A stretch of 32,215 bases of DNA. Origin: Acidobacteriota bacterium (GTDB taxonomy: Bacteria > Acidobacteriota > Terriglobia > Bryobacterales > UBA6623). The notes under the pieces were generated by a model. The model was not told where the DNA came from. It worked only from the letters and a program-made list of their open reading frames with translations, and searched no databases. Below are positions 24,416 through 32,215 of the stretch, piece after piece. Location of the stretch: contig JAQCLD010000048.1 of the NCBI GenBank assembly GCA_027592785.1, positions 1-32,215 on the forward strand, in the 5' to 3' direction. How positions within the stretch are numbered: position 1 is the first letter of the stretch; each line of letters begins with the position of its first letter. The translations under genes were made by a program, and so were the position numbers.

Positions 24416-25114
24416 ATGAAATTCGGCGTCGTTATTTTCCCCGGCTCCAACTGCGATCACGACGCCTTATATGCGGTCGAGAGGAATCTTGGCGAGCAGG
24501 CTGTCGGGATCTGGCACCAATCGGAAGACCTCGAAGGTTGCGACGTGATCGTGCTGCCAGGCGGTTTTTCCTACGGTGATCACTTGCGGGCGGGCGCCAT
24601 TTCGCGGTTCTCTCCGGTGATGGGCGCGGTGCGGCGTTTCGCCGATTCGGGCGGGTTGGTGATGGGCATCTGCAACGGCTTCCAGGTGCTGGTCGAATCC
24701 CACTTGTTGCCGGGCGCGCTGATCCACAACCGCGGCTTGAAATTCTCCTGCAAGACGGTCCTGTTGCGGACCGAGACGCTGAACTCCCCGTTCACTTCCC
24801 TGTGCGATCCGAGCCAGCCGTTGGAGGTCCCTATCGCCCACGGCGAAGGATGTTATTTCGCGGATGATGCGACTCTGGACCTGCTGGAGCGCGAAGACCG
24901 CATCGCCTTTCGCTACGTTGACGGCAACGGCGAAGCCACGGAGGCGGCGAACCCCAACGGTTCGGCCCGCAACATTGCCGGCGTGCTGAGCGAAGGCCGT
25001 AACGTCATGGGCCTGATGCCCCACCCGGAAAGGGCAGCGGACCCCGCGATGGGTTCCCAGGACGGGCTGTTGATTTTCCGTTCGGTTGTCTCTTCGTTCG
25101 TCGCCGCACGATAA
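24416..25114 (+). CDS. purQ: Phosphoribosylformylglycinamidine synthase, glutaminase subunit
   Basis: The 232-residue class I glutamine amidotransferase subunit of FGAM synthase. It hydrolyses glutamine and passes ammonia to PurL in step 4 of de novo purine synthesis. The opening MKFGVVIFPGSNCDHD and GGFSYGDHLRAGA are typical PurQ. The nucleophile is Cys86 (MGICNGFQ), with His and Glu of the triad in LMPHPERA near the C-terminus. It starts an operon: purL begins 4 nt after its stop and purF overlaps purL. The trimeric PurS-PurQ-PurL system also needs PurS, which is not in the window. A TACACT (24382-24387) could be a -10 element, but I find no good -35. Confidence 0.96.
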   Translation: MKFGVVIFPGSNCDHDALYAVERNLGEQAVGIWHQSEDLEGCDVIVLPGGFSYGDHLRAGAISRFSPVMGAVRRFADSGGLVMGICNGFQVLVESHLLPGALIHNRGLKFSCKTVLLRTETLNSPFTSLCDPSQPLEVPIAHGEGCYFADDATLDLLEREDRIAFRYVDGNGEATEAANPNGSARNIAGVLSEGRNVMGLMPHPERAADPAMGSQDGLLIFRSVVSSFVAAR

Positions 25115-25117
25115 GCA

Positions 25118-27370
25118 ATGATGCCAACCATCTCGCCCCAAGTCGTCAAGGAACACGGACTGACGACGGAGGAATACGATCGGATTCTTGAGCGGCTTGG
25201 ACGCGAGCCGACCATCACCGAGCTCGGAATTATCAGCGTGATGTGGAGCGAGCACTGCTCCTACAAGTCGTCGCGCGTCCACCTGAAGAAGCTGCCCACC
25301 ACGGGCGAGAAGATTCTGGTGGGACCGGGCGAGAACGCGGGCATCATCGACATCGGCGGCGGCTGGGCGGCGGCGTTCAAGATCGAGTCGCACAATCACC
25401 CCAGTTTCATCGAGCCGTTCCAAGGCGCAACGACCGGCGTGGGCGGCATTTTGCGCGACATCTTTACGATGGGGGCCCGGCCGATCGCGGTGATGGATTC
25501 GCTGCGTTTCGGGCCGCTGGATGACCCGAAAACCGGCGTCAAGAGCCGGCACATAGTCGAAGGCGTGGTCGGCGGCGTGGGCAACTACGGCAACTGCTTC
25601 GGCGTGCCGACGGTTGGCGGCGAGGCGATCTTCGAGCCAGGCTACAGCGGCAACCCGCTGGTGAACGCATTCGCTTTGGGGATTTTCCGGGCCGACCAAA
25701 TTTTCTTTGGTCAGGCAAGCGGTGTGGGCAATCCGGTGATCTACGTCGGCGCCAAGACCGGCAAGGATGGCATTAAAGGCGCGTCGATGGCGTCCGAAGA
25801 GTTCGGAGAGGACTCAGAAGCGAAGCGCCCCAATGTACAGGTAGGCGATCCGTTCTTGGAGAAGCTGTTGCTCGAAGCCTGTCTGGAGGCAATGCAAACG
25901 GGCGCGATCCTTGGCATTCAGGATATGGGCGCCGCCGGGCTCACCTGCTCTACCTGCGAGATGGGCGGCCGGACGGGCGCCGGCATCCAGATCGATCTAT
26001 CGCTCGTGCCGCAACGCGAATCGGACATGACGCCGTACGACATCATGCTGTCGGAGTCGCAGGAACGTATGCTGCTGGTCGCCGAACGCGGCCGCGAAGA
26101 CGAGATCTTTCGCGTATTCAAGAAATGGGGTCTGGACGCCGAGGAAGTCGGCACGGTCACCGACGACGGCATGTTGCGGGTCAAGAACCACGGCGAGGTC
26201 GTGGCGGAGTTGCAGAACTCCTTCCTGACCGACGACGCGCCGATCTATAGCCGGCCTTACACGACGCCTTACCGCCCGCACCCGTTGGATGGCCCGGGCG
26301 TGCCCCAGATTGACGGCGCCGGCGCGAAGGCCGCTCTGGAACAACTCGTCGCTGCAGCGGACATCTGCTCCAAGCGCTGGATCTACGAGCAGTACGACTA
26401 CCAGGTACGTACCAACACCACACTCGGCCCAGGACACGACGCCGCCGTGGTGAGAGTGAAGGCAGCAGGCGTTTCGCTGGTGATGTCGCTGGACGGCAAC
26501 GGCCGTTATTGCGCGTTGGACCCGAAGGAAGGCGCCATGCTCGCGGTGGCAGAGTGTTGCCGCAACCTTGCGACGGTCGGGGCGGAGCCGGTTGGCGCGA
26601 CCAACTGCCTGAACTTCGGCAATCCAGAGAAGCCGGAGATCATGGCCCAATTGGTGGCTGCCATCGAGGGCATCGGCGAAGCCTGCACGGCGTTCAAAGC
26701 CCCGATTACCGGCGGCAACGTCAGCCTCTACAACGAGACGCTCGGAACGGGCATCTACCCCACGCCGGTGATGGGCATGGTCGGTGTGCTGCCGCACATG
26801 AATCGCCCGGCAGGTATTACCTTCCAGGGCGGCGGCAGTATGTTGGTTCTGATCGGCGGGTTGTTGCCGGGCGGCGACGACCAGTTGGATCGCCGTTTCG
26901 GCTCCTCGCAGTACGCCAAACAGATCACCAAACAGGTCTGGGGTCTGCCGCCGGCGCTGGACCTCGACTTTGAGATCGCCGTACAAGCGACAGTCCGTAA
27001 GATCGTCCAAGACGGCTTGGCGGAATCGGTCCACGACGTGAGCGACGGCGGACTCGCTGTTGCCATCGCAGAGAGTTGTTTCGCAGCGAAGCGCGTGGGC
27101 GCTGAGATTTCCTTTGAGACTGAGATCCCTTTGGCTGCAGTCTTATTCCATGAATCCCCTTCGAGAATCTTGCTCTCGATTGACGGGTCTAAACTGAGTA
27201 GTGTTGAGCGAACTGCTCAAGAGCGCAACGTGCCGGCTGTTGTCATTGGCCAGACGATAGATGCTCCGCAGATAAGCTTCCGGGTCAACGACAAGCCGCT
27301 GTTTGAAGTCTCGACGGATTCTCTTTTTGAGAGTTGGGATACGGCGCTTGTGAGGATGCTGAACAAATGA
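25118..27370 (+). CDS. purL: Phosphoribosylformylglycinamidine synthase, synthetase subunit (small type)
   Basis: A 750-residue PurL of the short form (about 740 residues, against about 1,300 for the fused enterobacterial enzyme). It makes FGAM from FGAR, ATP and ammonia. Visible blocks are [34 protein letters not shown] (ATP/metal binding), GMAAGLTCS-like [15 protein letters not shown], the second-half [15 protein letters not shown], and GGNVSLYNE. All ATP-grasp-like motifs appear intact. It may start at ATG 25118 or the adjacent ATG 25121. The short form depends on PurQ (next door) and PurS. The last codon overlaps the purF start as ATGA, implying translational coupling. Confidence 0.97.
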   Translation: MMPTISPQVVKEHGLTTEEYDRILERLGREPTITELGIISVMWSEHCSYKSSRVHLKKLPTTGEKILVGPGENAGIIDIGGGWAAAFKIESHNHPSFIEPFQGATTGVGGILRDIFTMGARPIAVMDSLRFGPLDDPKTGVKSRHIVEGVVGGVGNYGNCFGVPTVGGEAIFEPGYSGNPLVNAFALGIFRADQIFFGQASGVGNPVIYVGAKTGKDGIKGASMASEEFGEDSEAKRPNVQVGDPFLEKLLLEACLEAMQTGAILGIQDMGAAGLTCSTCEMGGRTGAGIQIDLSLVPQRESDMTPYDIMLSESQERMLLVAERGREDEIFRVFKKWGLDAEEVGTVTDDGMLRVKNHGEVVAELQNSFLTDDAPIYSRPYTTPYRPHPLDGPGVPQIDGAGAKAALEQLVAAADICSKRWIYEQYDYQVRTNTTLGPGHDAAVVRVKAAGVSLVMSLDGNGRYCALDPKEGAMLAVAECCRNLATVGAEPVGATNCLNFGNPEKPEIMAQLVAAIEGIGEACTAFKAPITGGNVSLYNETLGTGIYPTPVMGMVGVLPHMNRPAGITFQGGGSMLVLIGGLLPGGDDQLDRRFGSSQYAKQITKQVWGLPPALDLDFEIAVQATVRKIVQDGLAESVHDVSDGGLAVAIAESCFAAKRVGAEISFETEIPLAAVLFHESPSRILLSIDGSKLSSVERTAQERNVPAVVIGQTIDAPQISFRVNDKPLFEVSTDSLFESWDTALVRMLNK

Positions 27371-28824
27371 ACACCGAAGACGACCACCAGCTTCAGGTCG
27401 TGGGCGCGGACATCGATGATGACCGCTTCCACGACGAGTGCGGGGTATTCGGGGTATGGGGTCATCCGGAGGCGTCAAAACTCGCCTATTTAGGACTCTA
27501 CGCTCTGCAGCATCGTGGCCAAGAGAGCGCAGGCATCGTCACCAGCGACGGCAAGGAACTGCGCACGCACAAAGGCATGGGCCTGGTACGTGAGGTCTTC
27601 TCTGAGTCGACGCTGAAGAAGCTCAAAGGGAGAGCCGCGATCGGTCATACGCGTTACTCCACTGCGGGACCGAGCGCGCATCTGAACGCACAGCCGTTCA
27701 CTGTGCAGTGCTCCAAGGGCCAACTATCGATCGCGCACAACGGCAATCTGACGAACGGTTGGGAATTGCGTCGCGAGCTTGAAGCTTCCGGATCGATCTT
27801 TCAGGCGACGAGCGATACGGAAGTGATTCCGCATCTGATGGCGCGCTCACGCGAGACGACGCTGCGCCACGCATTGCGCGAGTCGTTGCTGCGGCTAGAA
27901 GGCGCTTACTCGCTCGTATTGCTGGCGCAGGATCGCTTGATCGTGGCGCGAGATCAACGCGGATTTCGGCCGCTCTCAGTGGGCAAGCTCGAGACCCCGG
28001 ACGGCAAATTGGCTTACGTCTTCGCTTCAGAAACTTGCGCCTTCGACTTGATCCAAGCCGAGCTGATCGACGAGGTGCAGCCAGGCGAAATGGTCATTGT
28101 GTCGAACGAAGGGATTTCGCGCGAGCGCTTCGCGCCGGAGTTGCCGAAGGCGCAATGCGTATTCGAACATGTCTATTTTTCGCGTCCCGACTCGCGGGTA
28201 TTTGGACGGTCTGTGGCCCAATCGCGCGAAATGCTCGGCCGCATCCTAGCTCGGGAGAGCCCAGTGCCCGCCGACTGCGTCATCGCAGTTCCCGATTCCG
28301 GCGTGCCTGCTGCGATCGGTTATGCCTCGGAATCGGGCCTACCGTACCGCCTGGGTCTCATCCGCAATCACTATGTCGGCCGCACGTTCATCGAGCCGAC
28401 GCAGACGATGCGTGATTCTCGCGTGCGGCAAAAACTGAACCCAGTGCGAGACATCGTTGAGGGTCAGCGGATCATCTTGGTCGACGACTCGCTGGTTCGC
28501 GGCACCACTTCGCGCAAGATCGTTCGTCTGATGCGGGAGTTCGGCGCGAAGGAGATCCACTTGCGGATCTCCTGTCCTCCGACGATTTCGTCTTGCTACT
28601 ACGGCGTGGACACGCCGTCTAGTTCGGAATTAATCGCGGCGAACCAAACAGTGGAAGAGATTCGCGAATTCACGGGCGCGGATTCCCTGGCCTACCTGTC
28701 GCTAGGCGGTTTGCGCAAATCGGTGGAGAGCTTAGCCGACGATTGTTGCTACGCCTGTTATACCGGCAAATACCCCACCGACCTAGTCGGTGTCGAGATC
28801 CTGACTTCGCAATCGCAGAAGTAA
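27367..28824 (+). CDS. purF: Amidophosphoribosyltransferase
   Basis: The 485-residue first committed enzyme of purine synthesis: PRPP plus glutamine to phosphoribosylamine. It begins with a 24-residue propeptide. Cleavage exposes Cys25 ([15 protein letters not shown]) as the N-terminal nucleophile of the glutaminase domain. [19 protein letters not shown] and AHNGNLTN follow. The PRPP-binding loop is [15 protein letters not shown]. The cysteines in [15 protein letters not shown] and [12 protein letters not shown] match the 4Fe-4S ligands of the Bacillus subtilis type, so it is probably an oxygen-sensitive iron-sulfur PurF. ATG 27367 overlaps the purL stop (ATGA); longer starts from 27334 are less likely. 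It ends the operon and is convergent with the isomerase gene, 4 bp apart. Confidence 0.97.
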   Translation: MNTEDDHQLQVVGADIDDDRFHDECGVFGVWGHPEASKLAYLGLYALQHRGQESAGIVTSDGKELRTHKGMGLVREVFSESTLKKLKGRAAIGHTRYSTAGPSAHLNAQPFTVQCSKGQLSIAHNGNLTNGWELRRELEASGSIFQATSDTEVIPHLMARSRETTLRHALRESLLRLEGAYSLVLLAQDRLIVARDQRGFRPLSVGKLETPDGKLAYVFASETCAFDLIQAELIDEVQPGEMVIVSNEGISRERFAPELPKAQCVFEHVYFSRPDSRVFGRSVAQSREMLGRILARESPVPADCVIAVPDSGVPAAIGYASESGLPYRLGLIRNHYVGRTFIEPTQTMRDSRVRQKLNPVRDIVEGQRIILVDDSLVRGTTSRKIVRLMREFGAKEIHLRISCPPTISSCYYGVDTPSSSELIAANQTVEEIREFTGADSLAYLSLGGLRKSVESLADDCCYACYTGKYPTDLVGVEILTSQSQK

Positions 28825-28828
28825 GCCG

Positions 28829-29863
28829 CTAATCAGCTAATCCGTAGCTATCGACAATCTGCTTAGCGAGCAGGTTCTCGACCTTGGCTTCGCTGCGGGC
28901 GACTTCCAAGAACGCAGACCTCAGCAGTTGGTCTTTGCGGTTGCGTAGGGTCTCTTGGATCTCTTGTTGCACGCTGGGGTCGGAGAAATCCCGCAGGCCG
29001 GCGGGCTGCTGCTCAATGCACTGGATGATGCGATAGACGCCGTCGATCTCGACTACCGGAGAAGTTTCTCCCGGCGAGAGCGCCGCGACGATGCGGCGCA
29101 ATAGCACGGGCGCCTTCTCCAGCGACGATTGCGGGATGAATCCCAAATCGCCGCCGCTCGGAGTGGACGCCGGATCCTCGGAGTAGTTCTGCGCTAGCGT
29201 ATCGAAGGCCTCTCCTGCAGCTAGTCGCTGGGCAAGCATGGTGATCTTCTCCGAAGCCGCCTTGCGGTCCGTGGCGTCGTCGTTGAGCAGATTAGGTGGT
29301 GGGGATTCGGCCTCGGCGGTTACCACAATCTGGGCGAGGTGCAATTGAGGCTCGGGCCGTGAAAAGCTCGCGCTGTTCTCCTCGTAGTACCGGCGCATCT
29401 CCGGCTCTGCGACGGAGACGCGCGAAGTAATCTCGCGATTGAAGAGCTTCTCGATGGTCAGGTTGCGGCGGATCGAAACCCGCAGTTCCGCCGGCGACAT
29501 CCCGCGCTCGCGCAGAGACGCCTCGAACTCCTCATCGGAAGGGAACGGCGTACGGAATTCGCTGTACCGGGCGTCCACTTCGTCGTCAACAGCAACCAGC
29601 CCCACGCTCTCCGCCTTCTGCAGCAGAATCTGGCGGTCGATCATCTCGCGCAGCAAATTGAGGCGCAACATTCGCGACTGCTCGGCGCTGGGAGGATCTT
29701 CCAGCCCGGGCATCTGTTGGCGGTGGTAGTCCTCGAGTTCGTCGTAAGTAATGCGGTAGGCGTTGACGACCGCAGCGACGCCCCCGTCGGCGGCATCTCC
29801 ACATCCAGAGAGTCCGGCTATCAACAAAGCCGCAGCAATGACCGCTCGGTAAGACTGCATCAT
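28829..29863 (-). CDS. Parvulin-type peptidyl-prolyl isomerase lipoprotein (SurA/PrsA-like)
   Basis: A 344-residue exported foldase. The leader ends in L18-S-G-C21, a good lipobox, so it is anchored to a membrane facing the periplasm. A SurA N-terminal-type helical chaperone region (~30-170) precedes one PpiC/rotamase domain (~174-285): LHLAQIVVTAE, AGEAFDTLAQNYSEDPAS, GGDLGFIPQSSL, LSPGETSPVVEIDGVYRIIQ. A helical tail completes the clamp. It likely assists outer-membrane or periplasmic protein folding. It lies downstream of rplQ on the same strand, but a 13-bp hairpin separates them, so it probably has its own promoter. The alternative start Met2 is adjacent. Confidence 0.92.
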   Translation of the reverse strand: MMQSYRAVIAAALLIAGLSGCGDAADGGVAAVVNAYRITYDELEDYHRQQMPGLEDPPSAEQSRMLRLNLLREMIDRQILLQKAESVGLVAVDDEVDARYSEFRTPFPSDEEFEASLRERGMSPAELRVSIRRNLTIEKLFNREITSRVSVAEPEMRRYYEENSASFSRPEPQLHLAQIVVTAEAESPPPNLLNDDATDRKAASEKITMLAQRLAAGEAFDTLAQNYSEDPASTPSGGDLGFIPQSSLEKAPVLLRRIVAALSPGETSPVVEIDGVYRIIQCIEQQPAGLRDFSDPSVQQEIQETLRNRKDQLLRSAFLEVARSEAKVENLLAKQIVDSYGLAD

Positions 29864-29886
29864 TTAATTCTATGTTCTGGGTCAAC

Positions 29887-29923
29887 GCAACAAGGGCGGA
29901 CATCGCTGTCCGCCCTTGTCTTT
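29887..29923. terminator. 13-bp perfect hairpin between rplQ and the isomerase gene
   Basis: ACAAGGGCGGACA (29890-29902) pairs with TGTCCGCCCTTGT (29907-29919) across a TCGC tetraloop. On the minus strand it follows rplQ by about 24 nt, with a weak U-rich tail (TTGTTGCGTTG). On the plus strand CTTTTC follows. It is a likely terminator of the rpsK-rplQ block, possibly bidirectional. Confidence 0.75.
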
Positions 29924-29943
29924 TCTGTGAGTGCGACGCGCGA

Positions 29944-30396
29944 CTAGTTCGCCGCTGCGGCAGCCTGCTCAGTCTGTTCTTGCTGCTGTTTGAGGCGGTC
30001 GTCACGACGCTTGCGGCGCTCTTCGGCGCGCTTCTTGACCTCAGAGCCCAACAACTCGATGATGGCCTCTTCGGCGCCGTCACCCTGACGGAAGCCGACG
30101 CGCATGATGCGGGTGTAACCGCCTGGACGATCCGCGAATCGAGGACCGATCGTATCGAACAACTTCTTCACGGCTTCATCGGACATCAGGAATGCCGCCG
30201 CCTGCCGTCGGGTATGCAGCGTATCCCGCTTCGCGAGCGTAATCATCTTCTCGACCTGCGGGCGAACCGCTTTGGCCTTGGTGACCGTGGTCTTGATCCG
30301 ATCTTCCATGATCAGACTCGTCGTCAGCGCCCGGAAGAGCGCACGTCGAGCTGATGTATCGCGGTCTAACTTATAGCCGCCTATCCTGTGCCGCAT
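29944..30396 (-). CDS. rplQ: 50S ribosomal protein L17
   Basis: A 150-residue L17 of the large ribosomal subunit. The N-terminal core is canonical: [46 protein letters not shown], then [18 protein letters not shown] and [24 protein letters not shown]. Beyond the core is a charged, low-complexity extension of about 30 residues ([13 protein letters not shown] ... [11 protein letters not shown]), longer than the E. coli protein. Gene order rpoA-rplQ is the standard alpha-operon end. The spacing to rpoA is 34 bp. A strong hairpin follows the stop. Confidence 0.97.
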   Translation of the reverse strand: MRHRIGGYKLDRDTSARRALFRALTTSLIMEDRIKTTVTKAKAVRPQVEKMITLAKRDTLHTRRQAAAFLMSDEAVKKLFDTIGPRFADRPGGYTRIMRVGFRQGDGAEEAIIELLGSEVKKRAEERRKRRDDRLKQQQEQTEQAAAAAN

Positions 30397-30430
30397 AATT
30401 CCGTCCTCGTCTCCACGCCAAAGCGCAGGT

Positions 30431-31435
30431 CTACAGTTCTTCTTCCTCGCCGCCGCCCTCAGGCGCGATTAAGCGCCCTTGGTCGTCGAAACGCATGCCG
30501 AGACCGAGTCCCATGCCGCCCAGGATTTCCTTGATTTCGTTTAGTGACTTGCGGCCAAAGTTCTTGGTCTTAAGCATGTCAGACTCGCTGCGAACCACCA
30601 AGTCTCCGATCGTCTGGATATTGGCGTTCTTAAGGCAGTTGTAAGACCGCACCGAGAGTTCCAACTCTTCGACCGAACGATTCAGGTTCTCGTTGTAGCG
30701 CTCGACTGATGCATCGACCGGTTGCTCATCGACGATGGCTTCTTCCTCGAAGTTGATAAAGATGCTCATGTGATCTTTGATCAACTTGGCGGCCGAGCCG
30801 ATAGCGTCCTGAGGACTCACGGCGCCGTTGGTCCAGACTTCGAGTCCGAGCTTGTCGTAGTCGGTCATCTGGCCGATGCGCGCTTGGTCGACGGTGAAGT
30901 TGACCTTGCGGACAGGCGAGTGGACGGAGTCGATGGGTATATAGCCCATGGGCAACTCTTCGTCGAAGTTCTTCTCGGCGCTGACGTAGCCGCGGCCGAT
31001 CTTGACGCGCATCTCGATGTCGAGAAGGCCGCCTTCGCTGACCGTGGTCAAGTAAATCTCTTTATTGAGAATCTCGACCTCGGAGTCGACCTCAATCTGA
31101 CCGGAGTAAACCTCGCCCGCCTCGGTGGCGCGCAAACGAATCGTGCGCGGCTCGTCAGTGTAGAGCTTCAGCGGAATCTGCTTGAGGTTCAAGATGATAT
31201 CGGCTGCGTCCTCGGTCACCCCGGGAATCGGACTGAACTCGTGAGAGACGCCTTCGATCTTGACGGCCGTAATTGCCGCGCCTTCGATGGAGCTCAACAG
31301 AGCCCGCCGGATCGAGTTGCCAATCGTCGTTCCGAACCCACGTTCAAACGGCTGTGCCGTAAAGTGACCGAATGTAACGGTCAGAGTGTCCGGATCGACC
31401 GCCAGACGCTTCGGCTTTTGAAATCCCTTCCACAT
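30431..31435 (-). CDS. rpoA: DNA-directed RNA polymerase subunit alpha
   Basis: The 334-residue alpha subunit. The N-terminal dimerisation/assembly domain reads [38 protein letters not shown], with [21 protein letters not shown] and [21 protein letters not shown]. After an acidic linker comes the C-terminal domain (about 255-320), [23 protein letters not shown] and [15 protein letters not shown], which binds UP elements and activators. Length matches the usual 315-345. The tail ends in a Gly/Glu-rich EGGGEEEEL. It is separated from rpsD by a 111-nt spacer with stacked hairpins, and from rplQ by 34 bp. Confidence 0.98.
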   Translation of the reverse strand: MWKGFQKPKRLAVDPDTLTVTFGHFTAQPFERGFGTTIGNSIRRALLSSIEGAAITAVKIEGVSHEFSPIPGVTEDAADIILNLKQIPLKLYTDEPRTIRLRATEAGEVYSGQIEVDSEVEILNKEIYLTTVSEGGLLDIEMRVKIGRGYVSAEKNFDEELPMGYIPIDSVHSPVRKVNFTVDQARIGQMTDYDKLGLEVWTNGAVSPQDAIGSAAKLIKDHMSIFINFEEEAIVDEQPVDASVERYNENLNRSVEELELSVRSYNCLKNANIQTIGDLVVRSESDMLKTKNFGRKSLNEIKEILGGMGLGLGMRFDDQGRLIAPEGGGEEEEL

Positions 31436-31464
31436 GCCTGTTGTCGTTCCCTCTTCGCGTTCGA

Positions 31465-31536
31465 CGGTCCAAGACCGCCGCGGGCGCTAGCGCCCCAAGC
31501 GGAACCGCGTCCTGGGGCAAAGCCCGGCGCGGTCCC
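31465..31536 (-). promoter_or_regulatory. Stacked hairpins in the rpsD-rpoA intergenic spacer
   Basis: Three structures sit between the rpsD stop and the rpoA start. The first is a 9-bp stem (31528-31536 with 31501-31509, one G-U pair) enclosing an inner GGGC/GCCC hairpin at 31515-31525. The second is a perfect palindrome GGGCGCTAGCGCCC at 31482-31495. The third is CGGTC-CAA-GACCG at 31465-31477. None carries a T-tract, so they look like mRNA processing, attenuation or S4-binding structures rather than terminators. Confidence 0.5.
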
Positions 31537-31546
31537 AAGTCCTTTC

Positions 31547-32164
31547 TTACCTCGAGTACATCTCGACGATGAGCTGGGCGTTGATCTGATTCTGATTCAG
31601 ATCATCCTTGCTCGGAGTCCCCGTCACACGACCTTCGTAGTGCTCGGCGTCGGCTTCAAGCCAACTGGGCAACAACGAGGCTGCTGGAGTCTCGAACGCA
31701 ATCATGATGCCGCCGTGTTCGCGACTCTTCTCACGGATGCGGACGATGTCGCCGGGCTGCACGGTATAAGACGGAATGTCCACCTTGCGGCCGTTGACCT
31801 CGATGTGTCCGTGGTTGACGATCTGCCGCGCCATACGACGCGTCATCGCAAATCCGAGACGGAAAAGCGTGTTGTCCAGCCGCCGCTCCAGCAACGAGAG
31901 CAGATTGTCGCCGACAACGCCCTTCATGCGCAACGCACGCTGGAAATAGATACGGAATTGCCGCTCCAAAACGTCGTACATAAAGCGCGCGCGCTGCTTC
32001 TCTTGCAGCTGCGTGCCGTAGTTCGACATCTTGCGGGGGCGCCGGCCGCGTTTGACCTGCCCAGGCGGATTCGGCCGCCGGTCCAATAGTCGTTCGGACT
32101 TCGGATCGAGCGCCAAGCCGACTCGGCGCGATCTCCGGAGTACCGGTCCTCTGTTTCTTGCCAT
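31547..32164 (-). CDS. rpsD: 30S ribosomal protein S4
   Basis: A 205-residue S4, a primary 16S rRNA-binding protein of the small subunit. The N-terminal MARNRGPVLRRSRRVGLAL lacks the zinc-binding cysteines found in some S4 proteins (a cysteine-free type). The S4 RNA-binding domain lies in RRLDNTLFRLGFAMTRRMARQIVNHGHIEVNGRKVDIPSYTVQPGDIVRI. The usual C-terminus ends QLIVEMYSR. In several bacteria S4 represses its own operon by binding mRNA. An ATG start at 32164 with GGAAGG 7 bp upstream is clear. rpsK precedes it. Confidence 0.98.
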   Translation of the reverse strand: MARNRGPVLRRSRRVGLALDPKSERLLDRRPNPPGQVKRGRRPRKMSNYGTQLQEKQRARFMYDVLERQFRIYFQRALRMKGVVGDNLLSLLERRLDNTLFRLGFAMTRRMARQIVNHGHIEVNGRKVDIPSYTVQPGDIVRIREKSREHGGIMIAFETPAASLLPSWLEADAEHYEGRVTGTPSKDDLNQNQINAQLIVEMYSR

Positions 32165-32186
32165 AGAAAACCTTCCCTATCCCGAC

Positions 32187-32215
32187 TCAGACGCGGCGCC
32201 GTTTCGGCGGCCTAC
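32187..32215 (-). CDS. rpsK: 30S ribosomal protein S11, C-terminal end only (partial)
   Basis: The last nine codons before the window edge read RPPKRRRV followed by TGA, the characteristic C-terminus of ribosomal protein S11. It lies 22 bp upstream of rpsD in the standard rpsK-rpsD-rpoA-rplQ order. The rest of the gene is beyond the right edge. Confidence 0.85.

Noticed and set aside
24467..25699. 410-codon open frame on the minus strand
   Set aside because: It lies antisense to purQ and purL, has Arg/His/Ala-rich composition and no motif; a codon-bias shadow of high-GC genes.
25997..27034. 345-codon open frame on the minus strand
   Set aside because: Antisense to purL, no recognisable domain; a shadow frame.
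30722..32089. 455-codon open frame on the plus strand
   Set aside because: Antisense across rpoA, the spacer and rpsD, which are certain genes; no motif, low-information composition.
1..32215. tRNA, rRNA, CRISPR arrays, prophage or defence islands
   Set aside because: No cloverleaf-like segment, regularly spaced repeat set, phage structural gene or recognisable defence cluster was seen.

Overview
The window is a GC-rich bacterial chromosome segment. The gene content suggests an Acidobacteriota genome of the Bryobacterales/Solibacter type. This is an inference from three things: a Memo-family protein carrying an extra N-terminal domain, the tail of a MacB/FtsX-type permease, and general protein flavour. 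No rRNA or other direct phylogenetic marker is present beyond the ribosomal and RNA polymerase genes at the right end.

Left edge (1-1813), accessory and damaged. The window opens inside what looks like the terminus of an IS21-family insertion sequence. This abuts a HigA/ImmA-type antitoxin-peptidase gene that has lost its 5' part. A twice-frameshifted conserved hypothetical gene and a small basic hypothetical gene on the minus strand follow.

1814-7179: glutathione-independent formaldehyde dehydrogenase (fdhA), a secreted Asp-box (sialidase-fold) protein with a CxxCH motif, a decayed 3' fragment of an ABC-transporter permease, a malonyl-CoA-synthetase-like acyl-CoA ligase, and two successive PilZ (c-di-GMP receptor) proteins.

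7172-13562: a GH2-type lipoprotein gene broken by one in-frame TAA, a membrane-anchored hypothetical protein, an HspQ-like protein, and a small glycan module. The module holds a polytopic GT-C-like transferase, a SAM methyltransferase with two in-frame stops, and a GT2 glycosyltransferase.

13604-18202: asnS with an overlapping sugar-isomerase-like gene (minus strand), a Memo-family protein interrupted by an in-frame TAA, and a Gfo/Idh/MocA oxidoreductase.

18203-24323: a dyad-rich 428-bp leader, the primary sigma factor rpoD with a strong terminator, a DPM/ALG5-like GT2, PlsC, a DinB-family protein, and a divergent HpaI-type aldolase / 2-hydroxyacid dehydrogenase pair.

24416-28824: a tight purQ-purL-purF operon for de novo purine synthesis (no purS in the window). 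28829-32215, minus strand: a parvulin-type lipoprotein isomerase, then the canonical rpsK(partial)-rpsD-rpoA-rplQ block, with a highly structured rpsD-rpoA spacer.

The most striking pattern is the number of damaged genes. Six of about thirty genes are broken. Three of them (GH2-like, methyltransferase, Memo) are open across their whole length except for one or two in-frame TAA/TAG codons. Recent pseudogenisation or base-call error is the simplest reading, but stop-codon readthrough is testable. I see no clear novel defence or biosynthetic system. The next most unusual signals are the stacked perfect hairpins in front of rpoD and between rpsD and rpoA.
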